From Paenibacillus sp. PL91 (lineage in GTDB: Bacteria; Bacillota; Bacilli; Paenibacillales; Paenibacillaceae), in NCBI RefSeq assembly GCF_012935325.2, contig NZ_JABBYG020000001.1:558001-622000 (forward strand): DNA of 64,000 bases, written 5' to 3'. This document shows, one piece after another, positions 1 through 9,105 of this stretch. The translations under genes and the position numbers were made by a program. Each line of letters begins with the position of its first letter. The first letter of the stretch is position 1. The notes below the pieces were generated by a model. That model was not told where the DNA came from. It did no database searches and saw only the letters and a program-made list of their open reading frames with translations.

Positions 1-153
1 CTGAGCGGTAGCATGGTAACTGCCTTCCTTGTAGTCCATTCCCCATCCCAATAGAATCGCTCGGTCGTTAAGCTCCTTGCGATCCCAACAGCCGGTTAGT
101 GAGATCATAGCAAGGCAGAGGAGTAGCTTGGTGCATCCCATGACTTTTCTCAA
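1..153 (-). CDS. gerC: Ger(x)C-family germination lipoprotein, N-terminal part only
   Basis: This is the C subunit of a GerA-type spore germinant receptor, a lipoprotein anchored in the inner spore membrane. Only the first 51 codons are in the window and the rest lies beyond base 1. The protein begins with a hydrophobic signal ending in a lipobox-like SLTGC, followed by WDRKELNDRAI, a sequence characteristic of Ger(x)C proteins. The start is taken as TTG at 153 because a GGAGG lies 9 bases upstream. An ATG at 141 in the same frame is the alternative. The gene follows gerB with 5 bases between stop and start, so it is the third gene of the receptor operon. Confidence 0.85.
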   Translation of the reverse strand, partial: MRKVMGCTKLLLCLAMISLTGCWDRKELNDRAILLGWGMDYKEGSYHATAQ

Positions 154-158
154 ACGGG

Positions 159-1262
159 TCAACCTCCTTCTTTTGCTGTTTTTTTGCGGAACAAGCTCAC
201 CACAAGCAGAAGAACAGGAATGGCGATTGCAGTAATAGGAAAATCAAAGGGGATTCGGTACATTGCCGGATAATCAATGGACGATTGATCGACATTTTTG
301 AAAGAGACCGCAATAACAAAGCCGACCGCAACGACGAACCATATTACCGCTCTCCAATTTTTAATGCCCAGCCATTGCGCCGTACCGTAGCTCGCTGCGA
401 AAACATACAATGCCAATTTAATAAACACACTGAAAAACCAGATGATTACAACGTAAGCGTCAATATTTTGAATAAACTCCATGGTGGAAATAAAGCCAGT
501 CATTACAAAAAATGGATACCGCATTCCGGCAGCCAATTGAGCAAATGAAATGACAACAGCTATCGTAATGATCCATATCATCATAAAAGCGACGATTGAA
601 CCACGTAGTGCCTTTGACATAGAAGCAGCTGGTTTGGTCATAAACGCAATCAACATGGTCAGAATAGTGGACTCGGCAAAAAAACTCATCGGAGGCAGTG
701 ATCCCTTCAAAATATCAACAGGCTTGCTATCAACCATGACAGGGAGCAGCTTGTGCCAGTCCATGTATTTAATGGAAAGAACAAAAATGATTAACACGGT
801 TACGATCAGGAGAGGCCCTATGACCTCTGCACATCTCGCTATGGTTTCGACACCTCTTGTGATCGTAACGTATACGAGCAGGATTACGATCATTAAGATC
901 AAGACCCAAAAGGGAGTCCTGTCAAACAACATCAAATGCAGGAAATCGGAGCATTGCCGTAAAATAGCGCCTAAAATGGAATACCATTTGATCAAGTAAG
1001 GAACAACAATCAAGCTCCCTAACCATTTTCCGAGAATGGAGCGGCTAAATTCGATAAGCGTCATATTCGGATAGCGCATGCACAGCTTGACGATTATCCA
1101 GGTTAAGAATAATGAGCCTAATCCTGCGACCAAAACGGAGATCCAAGCATCTTGATGAGCATGAATGATAGTTGGTGTGATGCTTAGCAGCAGGCACATG
1201 CCTGTCTGCATCGTAAAGATCATCCAAAAAAGCTGGTTTCCAGATAGACTCATATTTTTCAC
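159..1262 (-). CDS. gerB: GerAB/ArcD-type spore germination permease subunit (GerB family)
   Basis: This is the B subunit of a germinant receptor, an integral membrane protein of the amino acid/polyamine/organocation transporter type that is thought to bind the germinant. The 367-residue product is almost wholly hydrophobic, with about ten membrane spans, and opens with SLSGNQLFWMIFTMQTG, typical of the family. The reading frame is open further upstream, but the start is placed at GTG 1262 because an AAGGA lies about 6 bases before it and the longer version would overlap gerA. The length matches the usual size of about 365 residues. The stop overlaps the ribosome binding site of gerC. Which germinant is sensed cannot be read from sequence. 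Confidence 0.9.
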   Translation of the reverse strand: MKNMSLSGNQLFWMIFTMQTGMCLLLSITPTIIHAHQDAWISVLVAGLGSLFLTWIIVKLCMRYPNMTLIEFSRSILGKWLGSLIVVPYLIKWYSILGAILRQCSDFLHLMLFDRTPFWVLILMIVILLVYVTITRGVETIARCAEVIGPLLIVTVLIIFVLSIKYMDWHKLLPVMVDSKPVDILKGSLPPMSFFAESTILTMLIAFMTKPAASMSKALRGSIVAFMMIWIITIAVVISFAQLAAGMRYPFFVMTGFISTMEFIQNIDAYVVIIWFFSVFIKLALYVFAASYGTAQWLGIKNWRAVIWFVVAVGFVIAVSFKNVDQSSIDYPAMYRIPFDFPITAIAIPVLLLVVSLFRKKTAKEGG

Positions 1263-1293
1263 AATTATTCCTTCTCTCCTGTAGTGAGATGCA

Positions 1294-2880
1294 TCATTCG
1301 TTGTCTTGAGCAGGCTTCGTATTTGGCATCGGACTTGGCGAAAGGCGTTTTTTGTTTTTTCCAGTGAACGCAGGACGTTTAAACATAGCCCAGCGAGGCG
1401 CGCGAACGAGTACATCCTTCAAGTCACCATTATACCGAGGAGCAACTGGAGAGAAATACGGTACGCCGTAAGAATTTAAGTTGACAAGATGAATCAATAC
1501 AAAGAGTATTCCGAAAGCAATGCCGAAAAACCCCATCATTCCCGATAAAATTAGAAGCGGAAAACGGAGCAGACGGAATGAAGTTCCAAAGTTATAGCGC
1601 GGAATTGTAAATGAAGCAATACCGGTAGCGGCTACAACGATTACCATGGGAGCGGAGACGATGCCTGCTTGTACAGCCGCCTGCCCAATGACTAGCGCGC
1701 CAACTATGCTGACAGCTGAGCCGGCTGCTCTTGGCAGCCTAACCCCTGCCTCGCGCAAGGCTTCAAACGTGAATTCCATAATAAACGCCTCTATTACAGC
1801 AGGGAATGGGCTTGGCTCCCTAGCTACGGCGATGCTGAGCAGTAGATTTGTCGGCATCAACTGCGGATGGTAGGAAATGATCGCTACATAAGTTGAAGGC
1901 AATAACAGCGAGATTAATAAAAGGACATAGCGGATCCAGCGAATGGCCGTCGAATAGAAAAACCGCTCATAGTAATCGTCAGCCGATTGCAGCGATACCC
2001 AGAACGTCATTGGAACGATAAGCGTAAAAGGAGAACCATCCTCCATAATAGCAACTTTACCTTCCAGCAGGGCGGCCGCTGTCACATCGGGCCGTTCTGT
2101 ATTTTGTACCTGCGGGAAAGGGGAGAAAGGGGCATCCTCAATAAACTCTTCAATGTATCCGGATCCAAGCATGGCATCAATTTTAATTTTGCCGAGCCTT
2201 TCCCGCACCTCATCAACGATGGATTTCTGGGCAATCCCTTCAATATAAGCGATGGTGACAATCGTCTGGGAAAGCTCTCCGATAATGGTGGATTCTAATT
2301 TCAAGCGAGGCGTTTGAATTCTTCTACGGACTAGGCTTGTGTTAACCCGCAGCGACTCTGTGAATCCCTCCCTTGGCCCTCGGAGAGTGACTTCTGAGCT
2401 TGGCTCTTGTATAGCGCGCTTCTCGGAGCTTGCTAAATCAGCAAGCAATGCGGTTGCTTCACCGTCAATCAGAATGGCGACATTGCCCTTTAGTATGGCT
2501 TTGATGATCTCGGATGTTGATGCTGAGGTTTTGGTTGAAGCAATTGCGGCCGCTTCCTTCTTAATTTCCTCAGCTAAATCTCCTTGCAGCTTATCTTGGA
2601 ATAAATGCGGTTTTTGAATGATGCTATCAAGAGTCTTAACGTCAATAAGACCCTCGACAAAAATGATCAAAAGCTTCATCTGTTCATTGATCTGAATAGG
2701 CCGTAGCTGGATATCGGAGCAATTGCGAAATACATCTCTAAAGAGCGTCTCATTCTCAACCATATTTTGACTTATATGCTCAGCAGGGCTATCAAAATCT
2801 AAAGTTGTGGCAGACGGAGGGATTATTTTCTTTTGTTTATTCTTAAATAAACGAATAATGGTAATCTTCCTTCTCTCCAA
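1294..2880 (-). CDS. gerA: GerA-family spore germinant receptor subunit A
   Basis: This is the A subunit of the germinant receptor and the first gene of the operon gerA-gerB-gerC. The first 310 residues form a soluble cytoplasmic region containing TSLVRRRIQTPRLKLES and the GSGYIEEFIEDAPFSPFPQ stretch seen across the GerA family. The C-terminal part carries four to five membrane segments from about residue 315 to 480, ending in NSYGVPYFSPVAPR. Its 528 residues fit the family. The start is uncertain: TTG at 2880 is the first available codon, but the purine-rich GGAGAGAAGGAAG immediately follows it, so translation may begin a few codons later at a non-ATG codon. No clear promoter of the forespore type could be assigned upstream. 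Confidence 0.9.
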   Translation of the reverse strand: MERRKITIIRLFKNKQKKIIPPSATTLDFDSPAEHISQNMVENETLFRDVFRNCSDIQLRPIQINEQMKLLIIFVEGLIDVKTLDSIIQKPHLFQDKLQGDLAEEIKKEAAAIASTKTSASTSEIIKAILKGNVAILIDGEATALLADLASSEKRAIQEPSSEVTLRGPREGFTESLRVNTSLVRRRIQTPRLKLESTIIGELSQTIVTIAYIEGIAQKSIVDEVRERLGKIKIDAMLGSGYIEEFIEDAPFSPFPQVQNTERPDVTAAALLEGKVAIMEDGSPFTLIVPMTFWVSLQSADDYYERFFYSTAIRWIRYVLLLISLLLPSTYVAIISYHPQLMPTNLLLSIAVAREPSPFPAVIEAFIMEFTFEALREAGVRLPRAAGSAVSIVGALVIGQAAVQAGIVSAPMVIVVAATGIASFTIPRYNFGTSFRLLRFPLLILSGMMGFFGIAFGILFVLIHLVNLNSYGVPYFSPVAPRYNGDLKDVLVRAPRWAMFKRPAFTGKNKKRLSPSPMPNTKPAQDNE

Positions 2881-2986
2881 AGAAATGTATTAGTTTTCCT
2901 TGGTATTATTGATTTATAACGTCTAATTTATGCAAAATGCTTTGACGCCACTGTCAGGATTTGTACGCCGCGAAAATAATCATTCC

Positions 2987-3859
2987 TTACCTTTTGAATT
3001 GCTCGGACGATCGATAATCCCGCGGCGACTGACCGGTTTGTTTATGAAAAAGCCGTGAAAAGTAATGGACGGAGCTGAAATGATATTTGTCAGAAATCTC
3101 AGTAATACTGAGACTCGTATGAAGCAAATCCTCCATCGCGCGGCCAATCCGATATCGATTCATAAATTGGATGGGTGAATACCCGGTCGTTTTTTTGAAA
3201 AGCTCAAAAAAATGTCCACGGCTCATATTTAGATCCTCGTAATAATATGCAGGGGGATGGTTAATTCCGCCCAATAGATTTTGTTCCATTTGATCAAGCA
3301 CCCGTCCGATTCTTGGGTCGGGAATATGGGATTCCTTCAGCATGACGTTTAAGAAATAATCGATAAAGGTTTGAAAATTTCTCTGGGTCGCCAAGCTCCT
3401 CATAAAGGTTTTCTCGTTAGTAAATTCCCCAGATTTGTAGAAGCTTTGAAAGTGATCGATCCAAGGTCGGATGGCGTCCACATGAATGATCTCCGGGATC
3501 GAGTAAGGAAATGCAGGTCCTACGAGCGAGTGTTGAAGCTGGCTCGGTTGATAGCAGATCGGTGCTGCCCAATCCGATATCGATTGTCTCTCCACGTAAC
3601 GCCAATCGAAATAACAGCATATATGTACCATTGGCTGGTGCTTGTCCGCGAGCCATTCATGCTGCTGCCCGGCAGGGATATGGACGAGGGTCCCAGGGCC
3701 AGTCTCATATGATCGTCCGTTCGTTTTCAGTTTGCCGAAGCCCTCGCTAATTAAATAGATCGAGCTTGAATAACAGATCCGAAGAAAGCTGGACTGTTCT
3801 TTGGCAAAAGGGTAGCGGGTCGCGTAATAAACGTAAGGGTGGAATCCGGAAAAGGGCAT
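2987..3859 (-). CDS. AraC-family transcriptional regulator
   Basis: This is a DNA-binding regulator with an N-terminal cupin-like sensor (about residues 20-100, with GPGTLVHIPAGQQHEW) and a C-terminal double helix-turn-helix (about residues 190-288, with MSRGHFFELFKKTTGYSPIQ and SVHYFSRLFHKQTGQSPRDY). The 290-residue length is normal for cupin-AraC proteins, which often respond to sugars or related small molecules. The ATG is preceded by GGAGG at 8 bases. The gene is transcribed away from the dioxygenase gene at 3996, and 136 bases separate the two starts, so it may control that gene. The ligand is unknown. Confidence 0.88.
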   Translation of the reverse strand: MPFSGFHPYVYYATRYPFAKEQSSFLRICYSSSIYLISEGFGKLKTNGRSYETGPGTLVHIPAGQQHEWLADKHQPMVHICCYFDWRYVERQSISDWAAPICYQPSQLQHSLVGPAFPYSIPEIIHVDAIRPWIDHFQSFYKSGEFTNEKTFMRSLATQRNFQTFIDYFLNVMLKESHIPDPRIGRVLDQMEQNLLGGINHPPAYYYEDLNMSRGHFFELFKKTTGYSPIQFMNRYRIGRAMEDLLHTSLSITEISDKYHFSSVHYFSRLFHKQTGQSPRDYRSSEQFKR

Positions 3860-3950
3860 GCTCGTATCCTCCGTTAGTCATATGTGAAAATCATCCGTCG
3901 ATTGTGCAAATAAATGACGGCATGCTAAATACTTCTATTGGCTTATCACA

Positions 3951-3966
3951 TACAGTAAATACTGTA
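3951..3966. promoter_or_regulatory. Inverted repeat between the AraC gene and the dioxygenase gene
   Basis: TACAGTAAATACTGTA is a perfect dyad with 6-base arms and an AAAT centre. It lies 30 bases before the dioxygenase start in the divergent intergenic region. A TTGGCT at 3938 could be a -35 element with the dyad overlapping the -10 position. Operator function is an inference. Confidence 0.35.
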
Positions 3967-3995
3967 GTTATAAGATTAAATAGGGAGTGTTATAA

Positions 3996-5447
3996 ATGCA
4001 ACATCATTTGAAATTGCTGACTGATGAACAAATTATTCAATTCATAACGCAAGGCTATTTAGTTTTAAACAATGAGCTGCCAGACGAGCTTCACCAGAAG
4101 GTAATGAGGCAGATTCATGAAGTGCTGCATGAAGAGGGCAATCCCGGAAATAACATTTTGCCGAGAGTGCCGGATATTCAGAAGTTTTTTGATACACCGG
4201 TTGTGAAGGGTGCGTTAACGGGCATTCTTGGACCGGATTATTATTTGCACCCTCACCGCCATTGTCATTATAATCAGCCTTCCAATCAGAACCCAGGCGG
4301 AGGGGAATGGCATAAGGATGGATATTGGAGCGCGCTGCGAAGCCATCGCCCATGGTGGGCGATGATCTTTTATTATACGCAGGATGTCACCGAGGAGCTT
4401 GGTCCAACAGCGATTATGCCAGGCTCTCAATATAATGAATCATATACTGGCGACGAACACCCTTATTTGCTGCCAACCGGACCGGCGGGTACGATGGTGC
4501 TTGTGCACTTTGATCTATGGCATAAAGCATCCCTTAATACGTCCAATAGGGACCGTTATATGCTGAAGTTCCAATTTGCGAGATTAAAGGCGCCGACGGC
4601 TCCAAGCTGGAACAACCAAATGGAGTGCTTCCAGATTCCAGAGGGAGAGGCTGAGTCTCGCCTGCCTTTATGGCAAAGCATTTGGGATTGGATGAGGGGC
4701 GAACCGGGAATCTCTGATGCGAATATTTCCATGGATATTGAGCAATTGGCAAGCTTAGCACAATCTCAAACAGAGAATATCGCGATAGACTCGGCTTATA
4801 CACTAGCAACTGCAGGCGATGCAGGCATTCAAAAATTACATGATGTCATTAGCACGGGCACGTACGAAGCAGCCAAGCGCGCCGCCTATGCCATCGTCGC
4901 TGCAGGCGAGAATGCAATAAGCGGATTAATTGACCTTCTTGAGCATGCTGATGGGGAGAGACGAACGCTAGCCTGCTTTGCTCTAGGAATGAATGGCGCT
5001 CCTAAAAATGAAATACTTCTTGGACTTATTCAATCGTTAACGGACAAGAATGAATCTGTCCGTCGCCATGCTGCAGAAGCTTTGGGGATGATCGCTGAGC
5101 CTCCAAAGCATGTTGTTGCCGCGCTGGCACAAATGCTTGAGGAGGCGGTGGCAAAAGAGCGGGAAGTTAGGGATGAGCAGCTAAGCCAAGGGTATGGTCA
5201 GAGCTACATCAAAAATAAGCTCGGCTACGCGGCAGCATTGTCCTTACTGCGAATCGGCAAATACGGGGATGCAGACGAGGTAATTTCCGCGCTTAGCAAA
5301 GCGCTGGACAGCACCGACAGATATGTGAGGGCGTATGCCTTCGAAGCGTTAACGCACCTGAGAACCAATGAGGCAGTGGACGTGTTGCTGCGTTATTACC
5401 GATCAGCCAGGTGGTGCCCCGATACGAACAAAGCTAGTGCATTTTGA
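3996..5447 (+). CDS. Phytanoyl-CoA dioxygenase (PhyH) family protein with C-terminal HEAT-like repeats
   Basis: The N-terminal half (about residues 1-220) is an Fe(II)/2-oxoglutarate-dependent oxygenase of the PhyH family. The iron ligands are visible as the H-x-D of WHKDGYW near residue 105 and a distal His in LVHFDLWHKAS near residue 175. The C-terminal half (about residues 255-480) consists of helical repeats such as AAKRAAYAIVAAGENAISGLIDLL and SVRRHAAEALGMIAEPPKHVVAAL, which resemble HEAT or PBS-lyase repeats used for protein contacts. A GGGAG lies 10 bases before the ATG. A terminator follows at 5503. The substrate is unknown; PhyH relatives hydroxylate small molecules, lipids or halogenate substrates, so no specific reaction is assigned. 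Confidence 0.8.
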   Translation: MQHHLKLLTDEQIIQFITQGYLVLNNELPDELHQKVMRQIHEVLHEEGNPGNNILPRVPDIQKFFDTPVVKGALTGILGPDYYLHPHRHCHYNQPSNQNPGGGEWHKDGYWSALRSHRPWWAMIFYYTQDVTEELGPTAIMPGSQYNESYTGDEHPYLLPTGPAGTMVLVHFDLWHKASLNTSNRDRYMLKFQFARLKAPTAPSWNNQMECFQIPEGEAESRLPLWQSIWDWMRGEPGISDANISMDIEQLASLAQSQTENIAIDSAYTLATAGDAGIQKLHDVISTGTYEAAKRAAYAIVAAGENAISGLIDLLEHADGERRTLACFALGMNGAPKNEILLGLIQSLTDKNESVRRHAAEALGMIAEPPKHVVAALAQMLEEAVAKEREVRDEQLSQGYGQSYIKNKLGYAAALSLLRIGKYGDADEVISALSKALDSTDRYVRAYAFEALTHLRTNEAVDVLLRYYRSARWCPDTNKASAF

Positions 5448-5502
5448 GGGTTCATCATGACGAAAAATGCGGAGTGATCAAGCGCATCCTATCGGCATAA
5501 AG

Positions 5503-5536
5503 AAACAGGCTCCCTTCGCGGCAGCCTGTTTTTTTA
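5503..5536 (+). terminator. Rho-independent terminator after the PhyH gene
   Basis: AAACAGGCT pairs with AGCCTGTTT around an 11-base loop, followed by a run of T to 5536. The rest of the 438-base gap between 5448 and 5885 is AT-rich and must hold the promoter of the sigma factor operon. I could not assign a convincing -35/-10 pair there. Confidence 0.85.
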
Positions 5537-5885
5537 TCTTTTTAAAGGCATACAAAGGTCGTAGCGCTATTATACTTTTTAAGGGCAAAGCGTCTGTTGA
5601 GGGGGACGTAAATGAACAAAAGCTAACCGCTTAAATAATATTTGGTTAATTTGTAAAGCTGATTTCTTCCTTTTTCGATCTCATCGTTTGTGTTTCATTT
5701 GTAAAAATATTGTATATTATCCTTTTGTCGAAAGAAGCAGGAATTTGCCTTTGAGACACGAATAATATGTATACTCGTATTTTTTGAATTTTTTATGATA
5801 AAGACCGCAACTTTTCGTTCCCCGGCCGGTACAATGTAGTATGGCGGTTCGGGAATAATCCGCAGGTGGAGGAGGTTCGCCTGTC

Positions 5886-6482
5886 ATGACTGATTCCCAA
5901 TTAATACGTGAGATAAAGGATGGCAATGTCGAGCTGTACTCCGAGCTTATGCGGCGCTATCAACGTAAAATATTAGCTTTTATATATCATATGCTGAAGA
6001 GTGCGAAGCTGGAGCTGCTGGCTGAGGATTTGTGCTCCGAAACCTTTTATAAAGCCTATCGCAGTCTCCATTCGTTTCGTGAGCTGGATGCTTCTTTTTC
6101 GACATGGCTATATACGATAGCCCGAAATACGGTGCTCAGCGAGCTTCGCAAGCAAAAATCGGCTCATGTATCGCTCGATGAATCCGGATTCGAGCCTGTT
6201 GCCGCGCTTGATGCGGTGCCGGAGCAGCATGTTTTGCGGAATGAACGAATGGCAATGGTACGCGAAGCGATAAACAATCTGCCAGAGAAACAACGCTCAG
6301 CACTTATTCTTCGGGAATATGACCAGCTGGACTATCAAGAAATCGCTAATATTTTGGGGCAAACGGTCAGTTCCGTTAAATCACTGCTTTTCCGAGCGAG
6401 AGCAAGCGTGAAGACGCAGCTGGAGCCGTATTTCGGACAAACGCCGATGATGGAAGAATTCGAAGGGATGAATACGAGATGA
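5886..6482 (+). CDS. ECF-type RNA polymerase sigma factor
   Basis: This is an extracytoplasmic-function sigma factor of 198 residues. Region 2 (about residues 10-85) includes AEDLCSETFYKAYRSL and STWLYTIARNTVLSELRK. Region 4 (about residues 125-180) includes LPEKQRSALILREYDQLDYQEIA and the recognition helix QTVSSVKSLLFRARASVK. The ATG has GGAGGAGG about 10 bases upstream. Its stop overlaps the start of the anti-sigma gene as ATGA, so the two are translationally coupled and form a regulator pair. The signal and regulon are not evident from the window. Confidence 0.9.
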   Translation: MTDSQLIREIKDGNVELYSELMRRYQRKILAFIYHMLKSAKLELLAEDLCSETFYKAYRSLHSFRELDASFSTWLYTIARNTVLSELRKQKSAHVSLDESGFEPVAALDAVPEQHVLRNERMAMVREAINNLPEKQRSALILREYDQLDYQEIANILGQTVSSVKSLLFRARASVKTQLEPYFGQTPMMEEFEGMNTR

Positions 6483-7081
6483 ATTGCAACGATGCGCAAG
6501 ACAAATTCGGCGAATATTGGGATTTATCTGAGCATGATGAGGACCGGGTAGCGATAGAAACTCATCTGCAGCAATGCACGGAATGTGCGGAACAGTTCCG
6601 CCTTTGGGAAGAGAGCGAGGATATGATCCGCTTCCTTTCCGAGGAGGAGGATACATTAGGTCCGACCGAGCATGTAAATCGCAGTGTAATGGATCGCATT
6701 TATGCGGAGGAATCCTGGTTGATGCCAGTAGCGCACAAAAGCTATCATTTCTCCAAATCATTCCGCCGAAATCTTGCGTTAATCATTGCAGCCTGCATGG
6801 CTATGTTTGCGAGTGCTTTTTTTGTATTCATCTTTGATAATCAGGCGGGAACCTCTCAAGCGGAAGTTGCTGAGCTAAGCGGATTGATGGATACGGCAAA
6901 CGCATCCGGCGACGGGGTAGTTACCGCTGGTTTTTATGCAGAGGTTCCGGTTGCCAGCATCAGTGATCCATTTGTTCTAAAGGTCATGCCTGCCTTTCCG
7001 CAATATTACGTGGCACTGTCATTGCTCGGCATCATTATGACGCTGCTTATTTTAAATTGGCTGTCTAGAACGCGAAGCTAA
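6479..7081 (+). CDS. Zinc-binding anti-sigma factor, membrane-anchored
   Basis: This 200-residue protein carries the zinc anti-sigma (zf-HC2) motif H-x3-C-x2-C as HLQQCTEC near residues 29-36. Two hydrophobic segments follow, at about residues 97-115 (LALIIAACMAMFASAFFVF) and 178-194, so the sigma-binding domain is cytoplasmic and a loop of about 60 residues faces outward. It overlaps the ECF sigma gene by four bases. Known family members hold their sigma factor inactive at the membrane until stress releases it. A tetraloop terminator directly follows the stop. Confidence 0.85.
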   Translation: MNCNDAQDKFGEYWDLSEHDEDRVAIETHLQQCTECAEQFRLWEESEDMIRFLSEEEDTLGPTEHVNRSVMDRIYAEESWLMPVAHKSYHFSKSFRRNLALIIAACMAMFASAFFVFIFDNQAGTSQAEVAELSGLMDTANASGDGVVTAGFYAEVPVASISDPFVLKVMPAFPQYYVALSLLGIIMTLLILNWLSRTRS

Positions 7082-7095
7082 TGCTGCTTTTTCGT

Positions 7096-7118
7096 AAAGC
7101 TCCTTCGGGAGCTTTTTG
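7096..7118 (+). terminator. Terminator of the sigma/anti-sigma operon
   Basis: AAAGCTCC and GGAGCTTT close a TTCG tetraloop and are followed by further T. Because the hairpin sits at 7096-7118, an ATG at 7081 cannot be the natural start of the next gene. Confidence 0.85.
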
Positions 7119-7152
7119 TTGTATACATAATGAAAAGGAGCTGGATATAGAC

Positions 7153-7731
7153 TTGTTGATCGGATTAGTACGCCATGGCAAGACGGATTGGAATGCTGAA
7201 GGGAAAATTCAAGGACAGACCGATATACCGCTTAATAAAGAGGGCATAGCGCAAGCGAACGCATTAGCTGAGCGGATAAGCGGTGAAGCAAGAATTTGGG
7301 ATGCCATCGTTTCCAGCGATCTAAAGCGCGCCTATGCGACTGCACAGATCATTGCGGAGAAGCTGGATTTGCCTCTGCTGGAGAGTGATCCTCGTTTGAG
7401 GGAGCGTTACTTTGGTGAGGTTGAAGGAACGAAGGAGCAGGAGCGCCATGCCCGTTGGGGCAAAGGGTGGCGTGATGCAGCAGAAGGCGTTGAGCCGGAT
7501 GCTGCTGTTAGAGCCCGCGGCATAAGCGCGCTTAAACAGTGGCAGGTTGAGCATCCTGACCGTAATTTGCTCGTTGTATCTCACGGCAGCTTCCTTGCGC
7601 AATTGCTGGCAGAGCTTTGCACTGAGCTTGGGGATCAGCATTTATCCAACCTTTCTTACTCGATTTTGGAGCATAGGGATGAGAAATGGCATCCGCAGCT
7701 CTACAACTGCACATTACATTTAAATCCATAA
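7153..7731 (+). CDS. Histidine phosphatase family protein (phosphoglycerate mutase-like)
   Basis: This is a phosphatase of the histidine (PhoE/CobC-like) family. The catalytic RHG motif is in GLVRHGKTDWNAEGKIQGQ at the N terminus, the second active-site region is SSDLKRAYATAQ, and the second catalytic His lies in VVSHGSF. The length of 192 residues is normal. The start is placed at TTG 7153 because AAAGGAG lies upstream and earlier in-frame codons fall in the preceding terminator; TTG at 7156 is an equally good reading. Substrate cannot be told from sequence: relatives act on 3-phosphoglycerate, alpha-ribazole phosphate or other phosphoesters. Confidence 0.85.
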   Translation: MLIGLVRHGKTDWNAEGKIQGQTDIPLNKEGIAQANALAERISGEARIWDAIVSSDLKRAYATAQIIAEKLDLPLLESDPRLRERYFGEVEGTKEQERHARWGKGWRDAAEGVEPDAAVRARGISALKQWQVEHPDRNLLVVSHGSFLAQLLAELCTELGDQHLSNLSYSILEHRDEKWHPQLYNCTLHLNP

Positions 7732-7741
7732 ACGGATCGTC

Positions 7742-7788
7742 AAAGAGTTTCGTCTTCATCACTATGAAGGCGAGACTCTTTTTTTTAT
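7742..7788 (+). terminator. Terminator after the histidine phosphatase gene
   Basis: AAAGAGT and ACTCTTT form the base, with CTTCAT and ATGAAG closing the upper stem, followed by eight or more T. Confidence 0.85.
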
Positions 7789-7929
7789 TCAAACTCCAGG
7801 CAAGCTAGGTTATAAAAAAATAGATATTTTCCCATAATGATATTAATTGACGCTTATCCATTACACAGTACGCTTACGAATCAGGCCACTAGCAGCAAAA
7901 AAAGCGGCTTTTGCAGAAAGGAGAGAGCT

Positions 7930-9105
7930 ATGAATTTATCGGATATGCTAGGTTATGCAGACATTCAACAGCTTAGCAGGATTGCTGATGTTTACCGTTG
8001 CGAGTGCAACGGAAATTCCAAAAACGATTTGATACAGTCCATTCTCTCTACCGTAAGTCGGAATGATGTCTTTGAAGCGCAAATAAGCAGCATGAAGCTG
8101 GAGGATTTACGCTTCCTGAACTCTTTGCTGTTCGAAGCGCGAAATTCCTTTAGTCTGGAGGACTTGATCGCTCGAGTTCAGCAAAGCAGATTTGGGGAAG
8201 AAGCTGTTAAACCGGAGCCAGAGCCTCCCAAAAAATCAAAACGAGCAAAAAAACAGGCAGAGGCAGTCGATAAACCGCTTAGCCCAAGGGAAATGATTGC
8301 AAAGTTTAAGCACCAAGGCTGGTTGTTTAACGGATTTAGCGGTCCGAGCAGGTATTTGTTTCAGGTACCCATCGATATGAAAGCTAGGTTTCGCAATACG
8401 TTAGCGAAGCGATTCGCTGCAAGCCTGCAATATGCCGACGAGCCGCCTGTGTACCGCGATGAGCAGATGCTGCTTCAAGAAGACATTACACAATTGCTTC
8501 ATTACATACGGCAAAATGAAGTTCAGCTGACGGCAGATGGCTCGATGTACAAAAGGTTTACGATGCAGCTGCTTGATCAGTTCGGCGTTCAGGAGGAGCT
8601 ACCGGCCAAAGGAGCTTGGCGCTTTGGCTATGGCAGACATTTCAACCAGTATCCGAATCGATTGTCGTTCATCTACGATTATTGCTATTACGCTAAGTAT
8701 ATTAGCGAGAATCAATCGATACTGACGGTCACCGGTGCTGGAGAGGAACGCATATTAAACAAGCCTTCTGGCGAAGGAGAGCAAATCTATCGGTTTTGGC
8801 TGAAACTATATAAGGGACCGATTACGCATCTGCTTTCACTCGTGCATTGGATCCACGCACTAGCAGACGAATGGGTGACCGTGGAATCGCTGCGAAGCGT
8901 GCTCGTTCCGTTCATTAAGCCTTACTATTATGACGATGCAAATACGATCCTAGAGCAGCGCGTGATGACGATGATGGTTCATCTAGGTCTGCTGCGGCTT
9001 GGCGAGCATCCTGTCTATGGGGCAGTTGTAAAAATGACGAAAGCGGGCAGAGCCATCGTATCTGGCGTCAGCATAGAGGAGTCTGGACCTATTACGCTCC
9101 GATGA
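7930..9105 (+). CDS. Conserved hypothetical protein with N-terminal SAP-like helical motif
   Basis: I do not recognise this 391-residue protein. The first 40 residues (LGYADIQQLSRIADVYRC, then SKNDLIQSI) resemble a SAP- or Rho-N-like helix-extended-loop-helix that often binds nucleic acid. A Lys/Pro-rich linker follows at about residues 95-120 (PEPEPPKKSKRAKKQ). The rest is a predicted globular domain rich in Tyr and Phe (NRLSFIYDYCYYAKYI, FWLKLYKGPITHLLSLVHWI), ending in a possible winged-helix-like segment near MTMMVHLGLLRL. The ATG has AAGGAG upstream at good spacing. It could be a DNA-binding or helicase-associated protein, but nothing catalytic is visible. Confidence 0.7.
   Translation: MNLSDMLGYADIQQLSRIADVYRCECNGNSKNDLIQSILSTVSRNDVFEAQISSMKLEDLRFLNSLLFEARNSFSLEDLIARVQQSRFGEEAVKPEPEPPKKSKRAKKQAEAVDKPLSPREMIAKFKHQGWLFNGFSGPSRYLFQVPIDMKARFRNTLAKRFAASLQYADEPPVYRDEQMLLQEDITQLLHYIRQNEVQLTADGSMYKRFTMQLLDQFGVQEELPAKGAWRFGYGRHFNQYPNRLSFIYDYCYYAKYISENQSILTVTGAGEERILNKPSGEGEQIYRFWLKLYKGPITHLLSLVHWIHALADEWVTVESLRSVLVPFIKPYYYDDANTILEQRVMTMMVHLGLLRLGEHPVYGAVVKMTKAGRAIVSGVSIEESGPITLR

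Noticed and set aside
2881..2986. Forespore (sigma-G) promoter before gerA
   Set aside because: A GCATA-like -35 is present on the minus strand near 2940, but the matching -10 is poor, so it is not reported as a feature.
5807..5815. GCAACTTTT as an ECF -35 element for self-regulation of the sigma factor gene
   Set aside because: It resembles ECF -35 elements, but no CGTC- or CGTA-like -10 is found at the expected distance.
7081..7152. ATG at 7081 as start of the histidine phosphatase
   Set aside because: It would place a strong terminator (7096-7118) inside the coding region; a TTG after a good ribosome binding site at 7153 fits the family start.
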